Source: Colimorpha_A sp900556615 (GTDB lineage: Bacteria > Bacillota > Clostridia > Oscillospirales > CAG-272). Taken from it: a stretch of DNA of 64,000 nucleotides. A program made the position numbers and the translations under genes. This document shows, piece after piece, positions 42,454 to 51,819 of this stretch (position 1 is its first letter; the number at the start of each line of letters is the position of its first letter). The stretch covers positions 62,001 through 126,000 of the forward strand of contig CAVBUH010000042.1 in assembly GCA_963598415.1 (NCBI GenBank), in the 5' to 3' direction. Under the pieces are notes generated by a model, which worked only from the letters and a program-made list of their open reading frames with translations, was not told the DNA's origin and made no database searches.

Positions 42454-44685
42454 ATGGCAAGAAAGAAGAATACGGCAAAAGCTCAGCCTACCGATTTTTC
42501 CGCAGTGGCAGAGGTTGTTCAACAGCCGATCACCGAGACAATTGAAAAAAATTTTATGCCCTATGCAATGAGCGTAATCGTTTCAAGAGCGATTCCGGCG
42601 ATCGACGGATTCAAGCCTTCCCACCGTAAGCTGTTATATACGATGTATAAAATGGGACTTCTCACAGGCGCAAAAACGAAATCAGCAAATGTTGTCGGTC
42701 AGACGATGAAGCTCAATCCCCACGGCGATCAGGCAATCTATGCGACTTTGGTGCGTTTGACAAGGGGAAACGAGGCTCTTTTGCACCCTTTTATCGACTC
42801 CAAAGGAAGCTTTGGAAAGCATTACAGCTCTGATATGGACTATGCCGCTCCGCGTTATACAGAATGTAAGCTGGACAAGCTTTGTAATGAGATTTTTGGC
42901 GGAATTGACAAAGATGCTGTGGAATTTTGTGATAACTACGATAATTCGATGCAGGAGCCGGTTTTGCTGCCTACTGCGTTTCCCAACGTGCTCGTTTCTC
43001 CGAATCTCGGGGTTGCAGTGGGAATGGCTTGTTCCATATGCTCCTTCAATCTCGCTGAAATTTGTGACGGGACAATACAACTCTTAAAAAATCCCGATAC
43101 CGATATTGATCGTCTTGTTGATATTATACGCGCTCCCGATTTTCCGAGCGGCGGAAATATGATATACGACAGGGAACGGTATAAGGATATTTTTCGGACG
43201 GGACGCGGATCCGTAAAAGTAAGGGCAAGGTATACATATGATAAGGACGCTAACTGTATCGATGTTCTTCAAATACCGTATTCGACGACTATTGAAGCGA
43301 TTATAAAAAAAATTACGCAGTATATCAAGGAAGGCAAGCTTAAGGAAATAACCGATGTCCGTGACGAAATCGACTTGAACGGATTCAAGCTTACGATAGA
43401 TTTACGCAGAGGCGTCGATCCTGACAGATTGATGACAAAGCTTTTCGGTATGACCTCGCTTGAGGATTCCTTTGAATGCAATTTTAATATACTTATCGAT
43501 GGAACTCCGAAAACTCTCGGGGTGAAAGAAATTCTCGGCGAATGGATCAAGTTTCGCACGAATTCGGTACGTCATGAGCTTACATTTGATTTAAATAAAA
43601 AGAAGGAGAAGCTTCACCTGCTTCTCGGACTCGGAAAAATTCTTCTGGATATTGACAAGGCAATCAAAATTGTCCGAGAGACTGCGCTTGAGAAGGATGT
43701 GGTACCGAATCTTATGACCGGATTCGGAATCGATCAAATACAAGCAGAATATATTGCCGAAATAAAGCTCAGAAACCTAAATCGAGAATATATCATCAGC
43801 CGGATAAAGGAAATAGAAAGCCTTCAAAAAGAAATTGCCGAGCTTGAACAAACCATCGGTTCCGATACAAGAATAAAGAATATCATTGCTGCACAGCTTC
43901 GCGAAATAAAACAAAAATACGGAAAACCGAGGCTTACTCAGCTCATCGGAGCAGAGGATATAATTGAATATAAAGAAGATGACATCGAAAACTATAATGT
44001 AAAGCTTATATTCACAAAAGAAGGTTATTTTAAGAAAATTACTTTGCTTTCTTATCGTGGAAATGACGAACAAAAGCTAAAGGAGGGCGACAGCGTTCTC
44101 ACATGTGCTGATGCTTCAAACAGCGACGAGCTATTATTCTTTTCCGATAAAGCACAGGTGTATAAGGCAAAGGCAAGCGATTTTGATACAGTGAAAGCTT
44201 CGCAGCTTGGCGAATATATTCCGGCTAAGCTCGGGTTCGATGAAGGAGAGCGTGCCATAGCGATGAAGTCGGTATCGGATTATTCTTCTGCCGGATATGC
44301 CGCTGTATTTTTTGAAAACGGCAAGGGAGTCAGAATACCAATATCGATATATGAAACAAAGACAAATCGCAAAAAGCTGACTAACGCTTATTCCGCATCA
44401 TGTGCTCCGATCGGGGTACTGTTTTCTTCCAATGAGGACAGGGATGTCCTTTTGGTCAGTGATCAGAAAAAAGCCGCGATTATTTCCTTATCGCTTGTTC
44501 CGGAAAAAGCAACAAGAACTTCTCAGGGCGTTTCTGTCATAACGCTGAAAAAGGGAAGCAATCTTATATTTGCCGATACAGAACCGGAAAAATATCTTGC
44601 AGATACAAGAAAATATCGTAAAAATAAGCTCCCTGCTTCCGGTGTTGTATTGTCTGATGAGGAGAAGAAAAAATTTCCGTTTTAA
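42454..44685 (+). CDS. Divergent type IIA topoisomerase A subunit (ParC-like)
   Basis: DNA-cleaving subunit of a topoisomerase IV/gyrase-like enzyme, 743 residues. The N-terminal region has SRAIPAIDGFKPSHRKLLYTM, and the catalytic Tyr lies in the AAPRYTE motif. A coiled-coil tower and a shortened C-terminal beta-pinwheel without a GyrA box (no QRRGGKG-like motif) follow, pointing to ParC rather than GyrA. The quinolone-region sequence is NPHGDQAIYATL: Gln replaces the usual Ser and Ala the usual acidic residue four positions on. No parE-like B subunit is in the window, so the partner lies elsewhere. RBS AAAGGAAAG. Confidence 0.88.
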   Translation: MARKKNTAKAQPTDFSAVAEVVQQPITETIEKNFMPYAMSVIVSRAIPAIDGFKPSHRKLLYTMYKMGLLTGAKTKSANVVGQTMKLNPHGDQAIYATLVRLTRGNEALLHPFIDSKGSFGKHYSSDMDYAAPRYTECKLDKLCNEIFGGIDKDAVEFCDNYDNSMQEPVLLPTAFPNVLVSPNLGVAVGMACSICSFNLAEICDGTIQLLKNPDTDIDRLVDIIRAPDFPSGGNMIYDRERYKDIFRTGRGSVKVRARYTYDKDANCIDVLQIPYSTTIEAIIKKITQYIKEGKLKEITDVRDEIDLNGFKLTIDLRRGVDPDRLMTKLFGMTSLEDSFECNFNILIDGTPKTLGVKEILGEWIKFRTNSVRHELTFDLNKKKEKLHLLLGLGKILLDIDKAIKIVRETALEKDVVPNLMTGFGIDQIQAEYIAEIKLRNLNREYIISRIKEIESLQKEIAELEQTIGSDTRIKNIIAAQLREIKQKYGKPRLTQLIGAEDIIEYKEDDIENYNVKLIFTKEGYFKKITLLSYRGNDEQKLKEGDSVLTCADASNSDELLFFSDKAQVYKAKASDFDTVKASQLGEYIPAKLGFDEGERAIAMKSVSDYSSAGYAAVFFENGKGVRIPISIYETKTNRKKLTNAYSASCAPIGVLFSSNEDRDVLLVSDQKKAAIISLSLVPEKATRTSQGVSVITLKKGSNLIFADTEPEKYLADTRKYRKNKLPASGVVLSDEEKKKFPF

Positions 44686-44722
44686 AATTTTTTGCGATAA
44701 TATGTTTTTTTCAATTTGACAG

Positions 44723-44751
44723 TTGATATTATAATCATATTATGTTATAAT
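44723..44751 (+). promoter_or_regulatory. Promoter before the secreted protein / SpoIID-like pair
   Basis: TTGATA, 17-bp spacer, TATAAT, 69 bp before the ATG at 44820. An upstream TTGACA (44717-44722) is an alternative -35 but its spacing is poor. Confidence 0.68.
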
Positions 44752-44819
44752 GTTTTATCATCAGGATTCCGAAGTCTCTTTGCTGCGGAACAAAACGGCT
44801 TGAAAGGACGGAAATCAAA

Positions 44820-45323
44820 ATGAAAAGATTTTCAAAGCTCACGACAGTATTTGTTTTTATGTTGGCGGCTCTTACTCTCTGTGTTTCCGCTGACGGAGTT
44901 TATTCTTCGCACGATGACCCGCTTGTTTCTCTCAGCTATGTAAACGACATTCTTGCTCCCGAGATTGCGTCACAAATTATGGCAAAAGTCGAGGCAGAAT
45001 ATGTAAAAATATCCGATATAAGCATCGCTTCATCTGGCTCTTACACTTATTTGTCACTCAGTCAGGGACAAACGCTGATGGCGGATTCCTGTTGTGAAGT
45101 AATTTTACTTGACGGGGTATCAGCTGCCGTTATAACCTCCGCAGCAAATATAAATGCCGGGGCAGGATTAAGCGATCTCACATCAGGATCGGTTGTGAAA
45201 AACGGAGCAGCTATTCCTGTTAATCATTATTTAGTAATACCGAAAGGTGACGGTAGAGGTTTTACCGTTACTTCCGATACTGCAAATATATTGGTAAGGG
45301 GTGAGTACAATATCACAGGTTAA
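44820..45323 (+). CDS. Secreted protein of unknown function
   Basis: 167 residues with a clear signal peptide (MKRFSKLTTVFVFMLAALTLCVSA, cleavage after ~24). The mature part is small and Ser/Ala-rich (SHDDPLVSLSYVNDILAPEI near its N-terminus; SLSQGQTLMADSCCEVILLDG). I do not recognise a family; such sequences occur beside SpoIID-type proteins in Clostridia, from memory. It overlaps the SpoIID-like gene by 23 bp in another frame, so translation may be coupled. Confidence 0.72.
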   Translation: MKRFSKLTTVFVFMLAALTLCVSADGVYSSHDDPLVSLSYVNDILAPEIASQIMAKVEAEYVKISDISIASSGSYTYLSLSQGQTLMADSCCEVILLDGVSAAVITSAANINAGAGLSDLTSGSVVKNGAAIPVNHYLVIPKGDGRGFTVTSDTANILVRGEYNITG

Positions 45324-47412
45324 GTCAAACCAAAACTCGCGCAAAAAGAAGAAGCTTCGTCTTGACACAAGATTTTGGACAAGGTTGATCGTAATCGTTT
45401 TGACGCTGACTATGTTAGCGGGGACATGCTATTATGCGATGGTTTTCCTTTTTGCAAATTCAAGAGTAGAAGCGGTTTCCGCTGCATCATCCGATGACTT
45501 GCAGGTCAGAATTGCTTTAATTTACGGCTCGTCGGTTACGGTTAATTTTAAAACCGTAACCGATTATGGCTTTTCTCTTGGTTATAATGATTCGGAAAAC
45601 ACCTTTACCGAAATCACAACTACCGATACAACCGCCCTCAGTATTACCTGCGACAGAAATCTTGTTCGCTCCGGCAGTGAATATGCTCTCGCAGCAAATT
45701 CCTCAGACGTTACGATAGGAGCATATCACATAAAAATTAAGTGTGAAAGCGAAGAAGTTTTTAATTATTTTCCAGAGGTTGTCGAAGCTTTGCCGCAATA
45801 TCATGTTTTTCCGGGATATTACGACGGCGTAAAATATATAATGATAGGACAGTTTTCCGATTCAAGTCAGGCATCGTCAGTTCTTTCTGAAGTTATATCT
45901 GCATTAACTCCTACAGCTGACGATAGCGCGGTCTCGGTTGATTCCGAAAGCCAATTCGAAGACTCCTCTGCGGAAACCGTTGCACAATCAAGCGCGTCAT
46001 CAGCTTTTATTGAAGCTGTACGCGCGGCAGTCGTTTCCTCTCCTTCCGATACAGCTGTTATGGCTGTTGATTCATCAACCGACAGTATCGTATGGATTTT
46101 CGACGACTCATCCGAAACCTCTTTCATGGGAGTAAAAGCTCTTCAAATTCAAGATCAAAGCTATTCGTATATAAAAGGATATAAAGGCGGAAGTCTTTTG
46201 ACATACGATGATGTCCTGGAATGTTCTGTGTATAATTCCGATGGCAGTTACGGAATAAAGGTCATAAATGTCCTGCCTGTTGAAACGTATATTGCCGGAG
46301 TTATTCCGTACGAAATCGGAAACACATGGCCGCTTGAGACGCAGAAAGCCTTTGCAATAGCTGTAAGGTCTTATGCAATTTCTCATCTCGGACGTCACAA
46401 ATCCTCTTACAATGCTGATTTGTGCTGTACAGCCAACTGTCAGGTATACAAGGGTTTTGGATCGACAAACGCCCGCGTAAGGCAGGCCGTTGAAGAAACA
46501 AGAGGGCTGATTGCCGTTTACAACGGAAGAATATGTGAAACCTATTATTCATCAAGTACCGGCGGATGCACTGCGAATGTATCAGAGGTTTGGGGCAGTA
46601 ATCAAAGTTATTATGGTTATCTGAAGGCGATCGCTACTCCATGGGAGCAATATACTAAATATGGAAACGGAAGCTGGACTTCCTCCGCTACAGGGACTCA
46701 GATATATCAGACGCTTGTGGGAAAAGGATATACAGCACTTAAGAGCGCCGTCACAAAGATAGATATTACATATGCAACCAATTCCACTTATGTTTATGCA
46801 GTTACCTTTTATGATTCATCCGGAAATTCACTTAAAATTTCTAAAATCAGTAAAGTAAAATCAGCCCTTTCCCCCTACTTAAAAAGCGGGAATTTCGTTG
46901 TAGCCAAGGCGGGAGAAAAGGTGACTCGAACTAATTATACTATGATGGGATTCGGTGCCTCAAGCACCGAGCCTGCCGCGGGCGTTTCGGTGAAAACGAA
47001 TCCGTTCGATCATATTATCTATGGAAGACAAACCTTCTCGATTTTGACAGCCGAGGGGCTGAAAAATTTTGTTGACAGTAATTCTGAGCATGTTGCTACC
47101 GCTAACGGAACCGTAGATTTCAATATGTCACATTCTCTTGATAGTCAGTATTATCCTACGGTATTGGGAGTTAACGGCGAAGTGCTTCCCGATATTCTGA
47201 ATCTTGACGCAATTGCTGAAACGGAAACGCTGACCGCAGAAGGAAGCGACGGAACCTTTGTGTTTATCGGACGAGGTTGGGGACACGGCGTAGGGCTGAG
47301 TCAGTGGGGAATAAAAGACCTTGGTGATCTCGGCTATGATTATGAAACTATTTTTAAGGCATACTATACCGATGCGGATATAATACCATATACAGATTAT
47401 CTTAACAACTGA
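45301..47412 (+). CDS. SpoIID/LytB-domain protein (peptidoglycan lytic transglycosylase type), membrane-anchored
   Basis: 703 residues. A basic N-terminus and one transmembrane helix (~30-55) lead to an extracytoplasmic part with a SPOR-like segment near residues 150-200 and the SpoIID domain from ~310 (LPVETYIAGVIPYEIGNTW with the catalytic-type Glu, then AFAIAVRSYAISH and TYYSSSTGGCTAN). The late motif GRGWGHGVGLSQWG closes the domain. SpoIID cuts glycan strands and is needed for engulfment during sporulation in Bacillus; the longer LytB-type proteins also act in vegetative cells. Start GTG overlaps the upstream gene, with GGTAAGG before it. Confidence 0.87.
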   Translation: MSTISQVKSNQNSRKKKKLRLDTRFWTRLIVIVLTLTMLAGTCYYAMVFLFANSRVEAVSAASSDDLQVRIALIYGSSVTVNFKTVTDYGFSLGYNDSENTFTEITTTDTTALSITCDRNLVRSGSEYALAANSSDVTIGAYHIKIKCESEEVFNYFPEVVEALPQYHVFPGYYDGVKYIMIGQFSDSSQASSVLSEVISALTPTADDSAVSVDSESQFEDSSAETVAQSSASSAFIEAVRAAVVSSPSDTAVMAVDSSTDSIVWIFDDSSETSFMGVKALQIQDQSYSYIKGYKGGSLLTYDDVLECSVYNSDGSYGIKVINVLPVETYIAGVIPYEIGNTWPLETQKAFAIAVRSYAISHLGRHKSSYNADLCCTANCQVYKGFGSTNARVRQAVEETRGLIAVYNGRICETYYSSSTGGCTANVSEVWGSNQSYYGYLKAIATPWEQYTKYGNGSWTSSATGTQIYQTLVGKGYTALKSAVTKIDITYATNSTYVYAVTFYDSSGNSLKISKISKVKSALSPYLKSGNFVVAKAGEKVTRTNYTMMGFGASSTEPAAGVSVKTNPFDHIIYGRQTFSILTAEGLKNFVDSNSEHVATANGTVDFNMSHSLDSQYYPTVLGVNGEVLPDILNLDAIAETETLTAEGSDGTFVFIGRGWGHGVGLSQWGIKDLGDLGYDYETIFKAYYTDADIIPYTDYLNN

Positions 47413-47434
47413 AGATTTTTGAAAGGAATAGCAG

Positions 47435-48280
47435 ATGTTTTTAATCAAAGAAAAGAAACAATTAAATCAAAATACCGTTTCAATGACGGTAGAAGCTCCT
47501 AAGATTGCCGGAAAGGCAAGACCGGGGCAGTTTGTAATTATCAGGGGTGATGAAAAGGGGGAACGTATTCCTCTTACCATAGCAGGTTATGACCTGAGAG
47601 AAGGTACGGTAACCGTGATTTTTCAAGCGGTCGGCGCATCAACGATGAAGCTTGCAGAATTACCGCAGGGCGGATATATATGCGATATAGTTGGACCTCT
47701 CGGAAGGGCATCAGAGCTTGACGGAATAAAAAAAGCGGCGGTGGTCGGCGGTGGATTAGGCTGTGCAATTGCTTATCCTCAGGCAAAATATCTGCATGAT
47801 AACGGAGCTTCGGTAGATATAGTTGCCGGTTTCAGAAACAAAGATATTATAATTCTTGAGGAAGAAATGAGAGCGGCTTGCGACAGACTTACTGTTCTGA
47901 CAGATGACGGTTCAAACGGAAATAAGGGACTTGTAACCGACGGCCTCAAAGCGCTGATAGATTGTGGAGCCGAATATGATATCGTTATTGTAATTGGACC
48001 TCCTATTATGATGAAATTTGTATGTAAGCTTACAAAAGAATACGGAATAAAAACTGTGGTAAGTATGAACCCGATTATGATAGATGGAACCGGAATGTGC
48101 GGAGGATGCCGTGTTTCGGTCGGCGGGGAAATGAAATTTGCCTGTGTTGACGGTCCTGACTTTGACGGTCATCTTGTTGATTTTGATGAGCTTATGAAAC
48201 GAAATGCCATGTATCGTGACGAGGAACAGCACGAGTGTAATCTTTTCCGCGCAGAAAAGGAGCTTGATAAAAATGCCTAA
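47435..48280 (+). CDS. nfnA: NADH-dependent ferredoxin:NADP+ oxidoreductase small subunit (NfnA-like)
   Basis: FAD/NAD-binding subunit, 281 residues, of the NfnAB electron-bifurcating transhydrogenase, which balances NADH, reduced ferredoxin and NADPH. The FAD-binding N-terminal domain has GERIPLTIAGYD, the NAD domain AAVVGGGLGCAIAYPQAK, and the C-terminal [2Fe-2S] ligands are in GTGMCGGCRVSVGGEMKFAC. A PyrK/dihydroorotate-type paralogue is the alternative, but the adjacent GltD-like gene fixes the assignment. The 3' end overlaps nfnB by 8 bp. Confidence 0.9.
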   Translation: MFLIKEKKQLNQNTVSMTVEAPKIAGKARPGQFVIIRGDEKGERIPLTIAGYDLREGTVTVIFQAVGASTMKLAELPQGGYICDIVGPLGRASELDGIKKAAVVGGGLGCAIAYPQAKYLHDNGASVDIVAGFRNKDIIILEEEMRAACDRLTVLTDDGSNGNKGLVTDGLKALIDCGAEYDIVIVIGPPIMMKFVCKLTKEYGIKTVVSMNPIMIDGTGMCGGCRVSVGGEMKFACVDGPDFDGHLVDFDELMKRNAMYRDEEQHECNLFRAEKELDKNA

Positions 48281-49658
48281 TATGCAGAATACAAAGACAC
48301 CAATGAAAGAGCAGTCACCGGAAATCAGAAAGAACAATTGGCTTGAGGTTGCCTGCGGATATACACCTGAAGAAGCAATAAACGAGGCGCAGCGATGTCT
48401 TAATTGCAGAAACAAGCCCTGTGTGAGCGGTTGTCCTGTGCAGGTAAATATTCCTGACTTCATCTCTCATGCAGCAAAAGGAGACTTTGAGGGAGCTTAT
48501 GAAATAATCAAGGAAACCAATGCTTTGCCGGCAGTTTGCGGAAGAGTTTGTCCTCAGGAATCGCAATGCGAAAGCAAATGTGTTCGCGGTATAAAGGGAG
48601 AAAGTGTTGGAATTGGAAGACTCGAGCGTTTTTGTGCCGACTATTGCTCGGATAAACGTTCTGTTTTCGAAAAAGCACCTTCTAAGGGGAAAAAGGTTGC
48701 CATTGTCGGTTCCGGACCTTCCGGTCTTACCTGTGCTGCCGATCTTGCTAAAAGAGGGTATGAAGTAACTGTTTTCGAAGCTCTTCATACAGCGGGCGGT
48801 GTACTTGTTTATGGCATTCCCGAATTCAGACTCCCGAAGTCCATTGTCAGTGACGAGGTCGGAGAACTTAAAAAGCTCGGAGTTAAAATAGAGACTGATG
48901 TCGTTGTCGGACGCACAGAAACGGTTGATGAGCTTTTTGAGAACGGATATGAGGCTGTATTTATCGGAAGCGGAGCCGGACTTCCGAGATTTATGGGAAT
49001 ACCCGGAGAAGACGGTAACGGCGTATATTCCGCTAATGAATTTTTAACACGAATTAATCTTATGAAGGCATACCGCGACGACTATGCTACGCCGATAAAG
49101 CATCATAAAAAAGTGGCGGTCGTAGGCGGAGGCAACGTGGCGATGGATGCTGCAAGGTGTGCGGCAAGACTTGGCGCGGAGAAGGTATATATTGTTTACA
49201 GACGCGGAGAAAGCGAGCTTCCAGCTCGCCGCGAGGAAGTACATCATGCAAAAGAAGAGGGAATTGAGTTCCGGCTTCTTACCAATCCTACCGCAATCAA
49301 TACCGATGAAAAGGGAAATGTTTCTTCCATAACCTGTATCAGAATGGAACTTGGGGAACCGGACGCTTCAGGACGCAGACGTCCTGTCGAAATTCCTGAA
49401 TCTGAATTTGATATAGAGGTTGATGCTGTTATCATAGCGGTAGGTACCGCCCCCAATCCCCTTATTCGAATGACAACAAAGGGACTTGATACCAATCGTC
49501 ACGGCTGTATAGTAACGGCAGAGGATGGCGTTACTACCACAAGAAATGGCGTATATGCCGGCGGAGATGCTGTTACCGGGGCGGCTACCGTTATTTTAGC
49601 AATGGGTGCCGGACGGACGGCAGCTCAGAAAATCGATGAATTTCTTTCCGGGAAATAA
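48273..49658 (+). CDS. nfnB: NADPH-binding large subunit of Nfn transhydrogenase (NfnB / GltD-like)
   Basis: 461 residues. N-terminal Fe-S region (CLNCRNKPCVSGCPV, CGRVCPQESQCESKC), FAD site (IVGSGPSGLTCAADL) and NADPH site (VVGGGNVAMDAARCAARLGA), as in the glutamate-synthase small subunit and NfnB. No large GltB subunit is present, and the partner is nfnA, so bifurcating transhydrogenase is the better call. The ATG at 48273 is chosen because AAAGGAG lies 10 bases before it and the frame upstream overlaps nfnA. Works with the hydrogenase at 3.6-12 kb in cellular redox balance. Confidence 0.92.
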   Translation: MPNMQNTKTPMKEQSPEIRKNNWLEVACGYTPEEAINEAQRCLNCRNKPCVSGCPVQVNIPDFISHAAKGDFEGAYEIIKETNALPAVCGRVCPQESQCESKCVRGIKGESVGIGRLERFCADYCSDKRSVFEKAPSKGKKVAIVGSGPSGLTCAADLAKRGYEVTVFEALHTAGGVLVYGIPEFRLPKSIVSDEVGELKKLGVKIETDVVVGRTETVDELFENGYEAVFIGSGAGLPRFMGIPGEDGNGVYSANEFLTRINLMKAYRDDYATPIKHHKKVAVVGGGNVAMDAARCAARLGAEKVYIVYRRGESELPARREEVHHAKEEGIEFRLLTNPTAINTDEKGNVSSITCIRMELGEPDASGRRRPVEIPESEFDIEVDAVIIAVGTAPNPLIRMTTKGLDTNRHGCIVTAEDGVTTTRNGVYAGGDAVTGAATVILAMGAGRTAAQKIDEFLSGK

Positions 49659-49726
49659 TGCTAATCAGGTATTTTCATTATATTGAGTAAGATATTTCTT
49701 GTTGAATCTGAAAGGACTTTTATCTA

Positions 49727-50683
49727 TTGAAAATCACGGTAATCGGTTGCGGAAGATGGGGCTCGTTTATTGCCTATTATCTTGATACGCTCGGGCACAG
49801 TGTGACTTTATACGGAAGGGAAGGCTCTGAACATCTGAGGGCCTTCCTTGAGACGCGCACAAACGGTCTGCTTACTCTCGGGGAAAAAATTCATATAACA
49901 TCAGATATTGCACTCGCGGTTCAATCGGATATCATTGTTATTTCCATTGATTCGCAAGGCTTGCGTTCTCTGTGCCTTCAGCTTGCCGAACTCAGACTTG
50001 AGAAAAAATTTATAGTTCTTTGCATGAAAGGTCTTGAAATTGGCACAGGGTGTCGTTTGTCTGAGATAGTCAAACAGACCTTATCCTCCTCCAATAAAAC
50101 AGCAGTGTGGATAGGCCCCGGACATGTTCAGGAATTTCTTCGCGGAATACCGAACTGCATGGTGATAGACAGCGAAGATGAACAGACAAAATATATGCTT
50201 GTTAAAGAGTTTTCAAGTAAGGTAATCCGTTTTTATTACGGTACTGATCTGATTGGGAATGAAATCGGTGCCGCTGCAAAAAATGTAATCGGGATTGCAG
50301 CGGGAATGCTTGACGGTCTCTCTCTCGGTTCACTGAAGGGAGCTCTTATGTCCAGAGGTACGCGGGAGATTTCAAGATTGATTAAAACAATGGGCGGCAA
50401 TGAGCTTTCGGCATATGGACTTTGCCATCTTGGAGATTATGAAGCCACTGTTTTCTCCGAATTTTCGCATAACCGCCAATATGGAGAATTTTTTGTAAAA
50501 AATCAGCCTTATTCAAAGCTTGCCGAGGGATATTATACGGTAAAAGCTATTACTTCTCTTGCAGAATCTCATAATGTTGAACTTCCAATCTGCGAAGCGG
50601 TATATAGTGTGTTATATGAAAAGGCTCCGCCTTCTGAAGCCCTCCAAGCTCTTTTTATGCGAAGCCTGAAACTTGAATTTTAA
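49727..50683 (+). CDS. gpsA: Glycerol-3-phosphate dehydrogenase (GpsA-like)
   Basis: Reduces dihydroxyacetone phosphate to sn-glycerol 3-phosphate for phospholipid synthesis. 318 residues, slightly short. Dinucleotide loop VIGCGRWGSFIA (Trp present as in GAWGT-type loops), MKGLEIGTG, WIGPGHVQEFLRG and the catalytic region GNEIGAAAKNVIGIAAGM are seen. Substrate loop is divergent (GSLKGALMSRGTREI). Start is TTG with AAAGGAC nine bases before it. No terminator separates it from the kinase fusion downstream. Confidence 0.83.
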   Translation: MKITVIGCGRWGSFIAYYLDTLGHSVTLYGREGSEHLRAFLETRTNGLLTLGEKIHITSDIALAVQSDIIVISIDSQGLRSLCLQLAELRLEKKFIVLCMKGLEIGTGCRLSEIVKQTLSSSNKTAVWIGPGHVQEFLRGIPNCMVIDSEDEQTKYMLVKEFSSKVIRFYYGTDLIGNEIGAAAKNVIGIAAGMLDGLSLGSLKGALMSRGTREISRLIKTMGGNELSAYGLCHLGDYEATVFSEFSHNRQYGEFFVKNQPYSKLAEGYYTVKAITSLAESHNVELPICEAVYSVLYEKAPPSEALQALFMRSLKLEF

Positions 50684-50698
50684 TTTTCGGTGTCGGTT

Positions 50699-51748
50699 AT
50701 GAATGCTTTATTTTACGATATTTTAATTTCCCATGCTGCTATGTATCCGGATATGCAGCCGCAAGACTTTTGCAAACTTGCTTTTCAGAATGAATTCGGA
50801 TGCGGTCATCTCATAAAGGAAAAAGACGCCGCATATTCTTATTTGCTTGAAGAGCTTGAAAACACCAGACAGAACGATAATATCCCTGTATCTGTTAATA
50901 TAGGAGGCGGATGGGCGCGCCTTAATCTTTCCGCAGTAAAAAATGTTCTTCCGCCTGAGATCATCTTCCGTATCTTCGAAATGAGTTGTATCCCATCGGG
51001 AAATATAGATAGCTTCAAAAACAAGTTGTCATTGATTGTAAAGGCAGCAAGGATGGGAATAATAAATTTCGATGCGGACGCTCTGGAAGCTTATTTTTCT
51101 TCTTTTGATATCGGATCGTTGCCTGCACATTCAGGTATCTATAAAGAAAAATATGGAGCGTCATATCGTGTAATCCGTTCAGAACTTATACCGCTGATTC
51201 CAATCTGTACCGCGATAAACAAATCAATTTCTGACAACAGGAAAATCTGTATGGCAATTGACGGCAGAGCAGCATCCGGGAAAACAACAATGGCAAAATA
51301 TCTTTCGCAGATTTTCGAAGCTGATGTTATTCATATGGATGATTTTTTTCTTCCAAAAGAAAGAAAAACTCCCGAACGGCTCCGAATTCCGGGAGGAAAT
51401 ATCGATAGTGAGAGATTTTTCTCGGAAGTATATGAGCATCTTCATGACGACTGCATAGTATATAATGTCTTTGACTGTGGTTTACAGAAGCTTTCCCAAA
51501 GAATATCGCTTAAGCGTAAAAGTCTTTTGATTGTTGAAGGAGTATATTCTCTTCTTCCGATTTTTCGTGATAAATACGATATAAAAATATTTGCTGATAC
51601 GAATTCTCTTTCACAAAAAGAGCGTATTTTGAGAAAAGGCGGTACAACGCTTTATGAACGGTATGTTTCAGAATGGCTCCCGCTTGAAGAAATTTATTTT
51701 CGGGTTCTCAATCCGAGCAGTATCTGTGATATAAAGCTTTGTACCTGA
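50699..51748 (+). CDS. Fusion of an unknown N-terminal domain with a uridine-kinase-like P-loop domain
   Basis: 349 residues. The first ~165 form a conserved-looking helical domain that I cannot name (QNEFGCGHLIKEKDAAYSYLLEEL; VNIGGGWARLNLS). From ~185 a nucleoside/pantothenate-kinase-type P-loop ATPase follows: Walker A DGRAASGKTTMAKYL, the MDDFFLPKE segment, a lid region around GGNIDSERF, and LLIVEGVYSLLP. The ATG at 50699 is chosen, with a GTG three codons earlier as alternative; neither has a strong RBS. The P-loop domain likely phosphorylates a small molecule; substrate unknown. Confidence 0.78.
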   Translation: MNALFYDILISHAAMYPDMQPQDFCKLAFQNEFGCGHLIKEKDAAYSYLLEELENTRQNDNIPVSVNIGGGWARLNLSAVKNVLPPEIIFRIFEMSCIPSGNIDSFKNKLSLIVKAARMGIINFDADALEAYFSSFDIGSLPAHSGIYKEKYGASYRVIRSELIPLIPICTAINKSISDNRKICMAIDGRAASGKTTMAKYLSQIFEADVIHMDDFFLPKERKTPERLRIPGGNIDSERFFSEVYEHLHDDCIVYNVFDCGLQKLSQRISLKRKSLLIVEGVYSLLPIFRDKYDIKIFADTNSLSQKERILRKGGTTLYERYVSEWLPLEEIYFRVLNPSSICDIKLCT

Positions 51749-51819
51749 CGAAAAAAGAGGCTAAATTTCACTTTCCTTAACTTCATTTTATACTTTTTTT
51801 AATTTAGAAAGGATTGATT

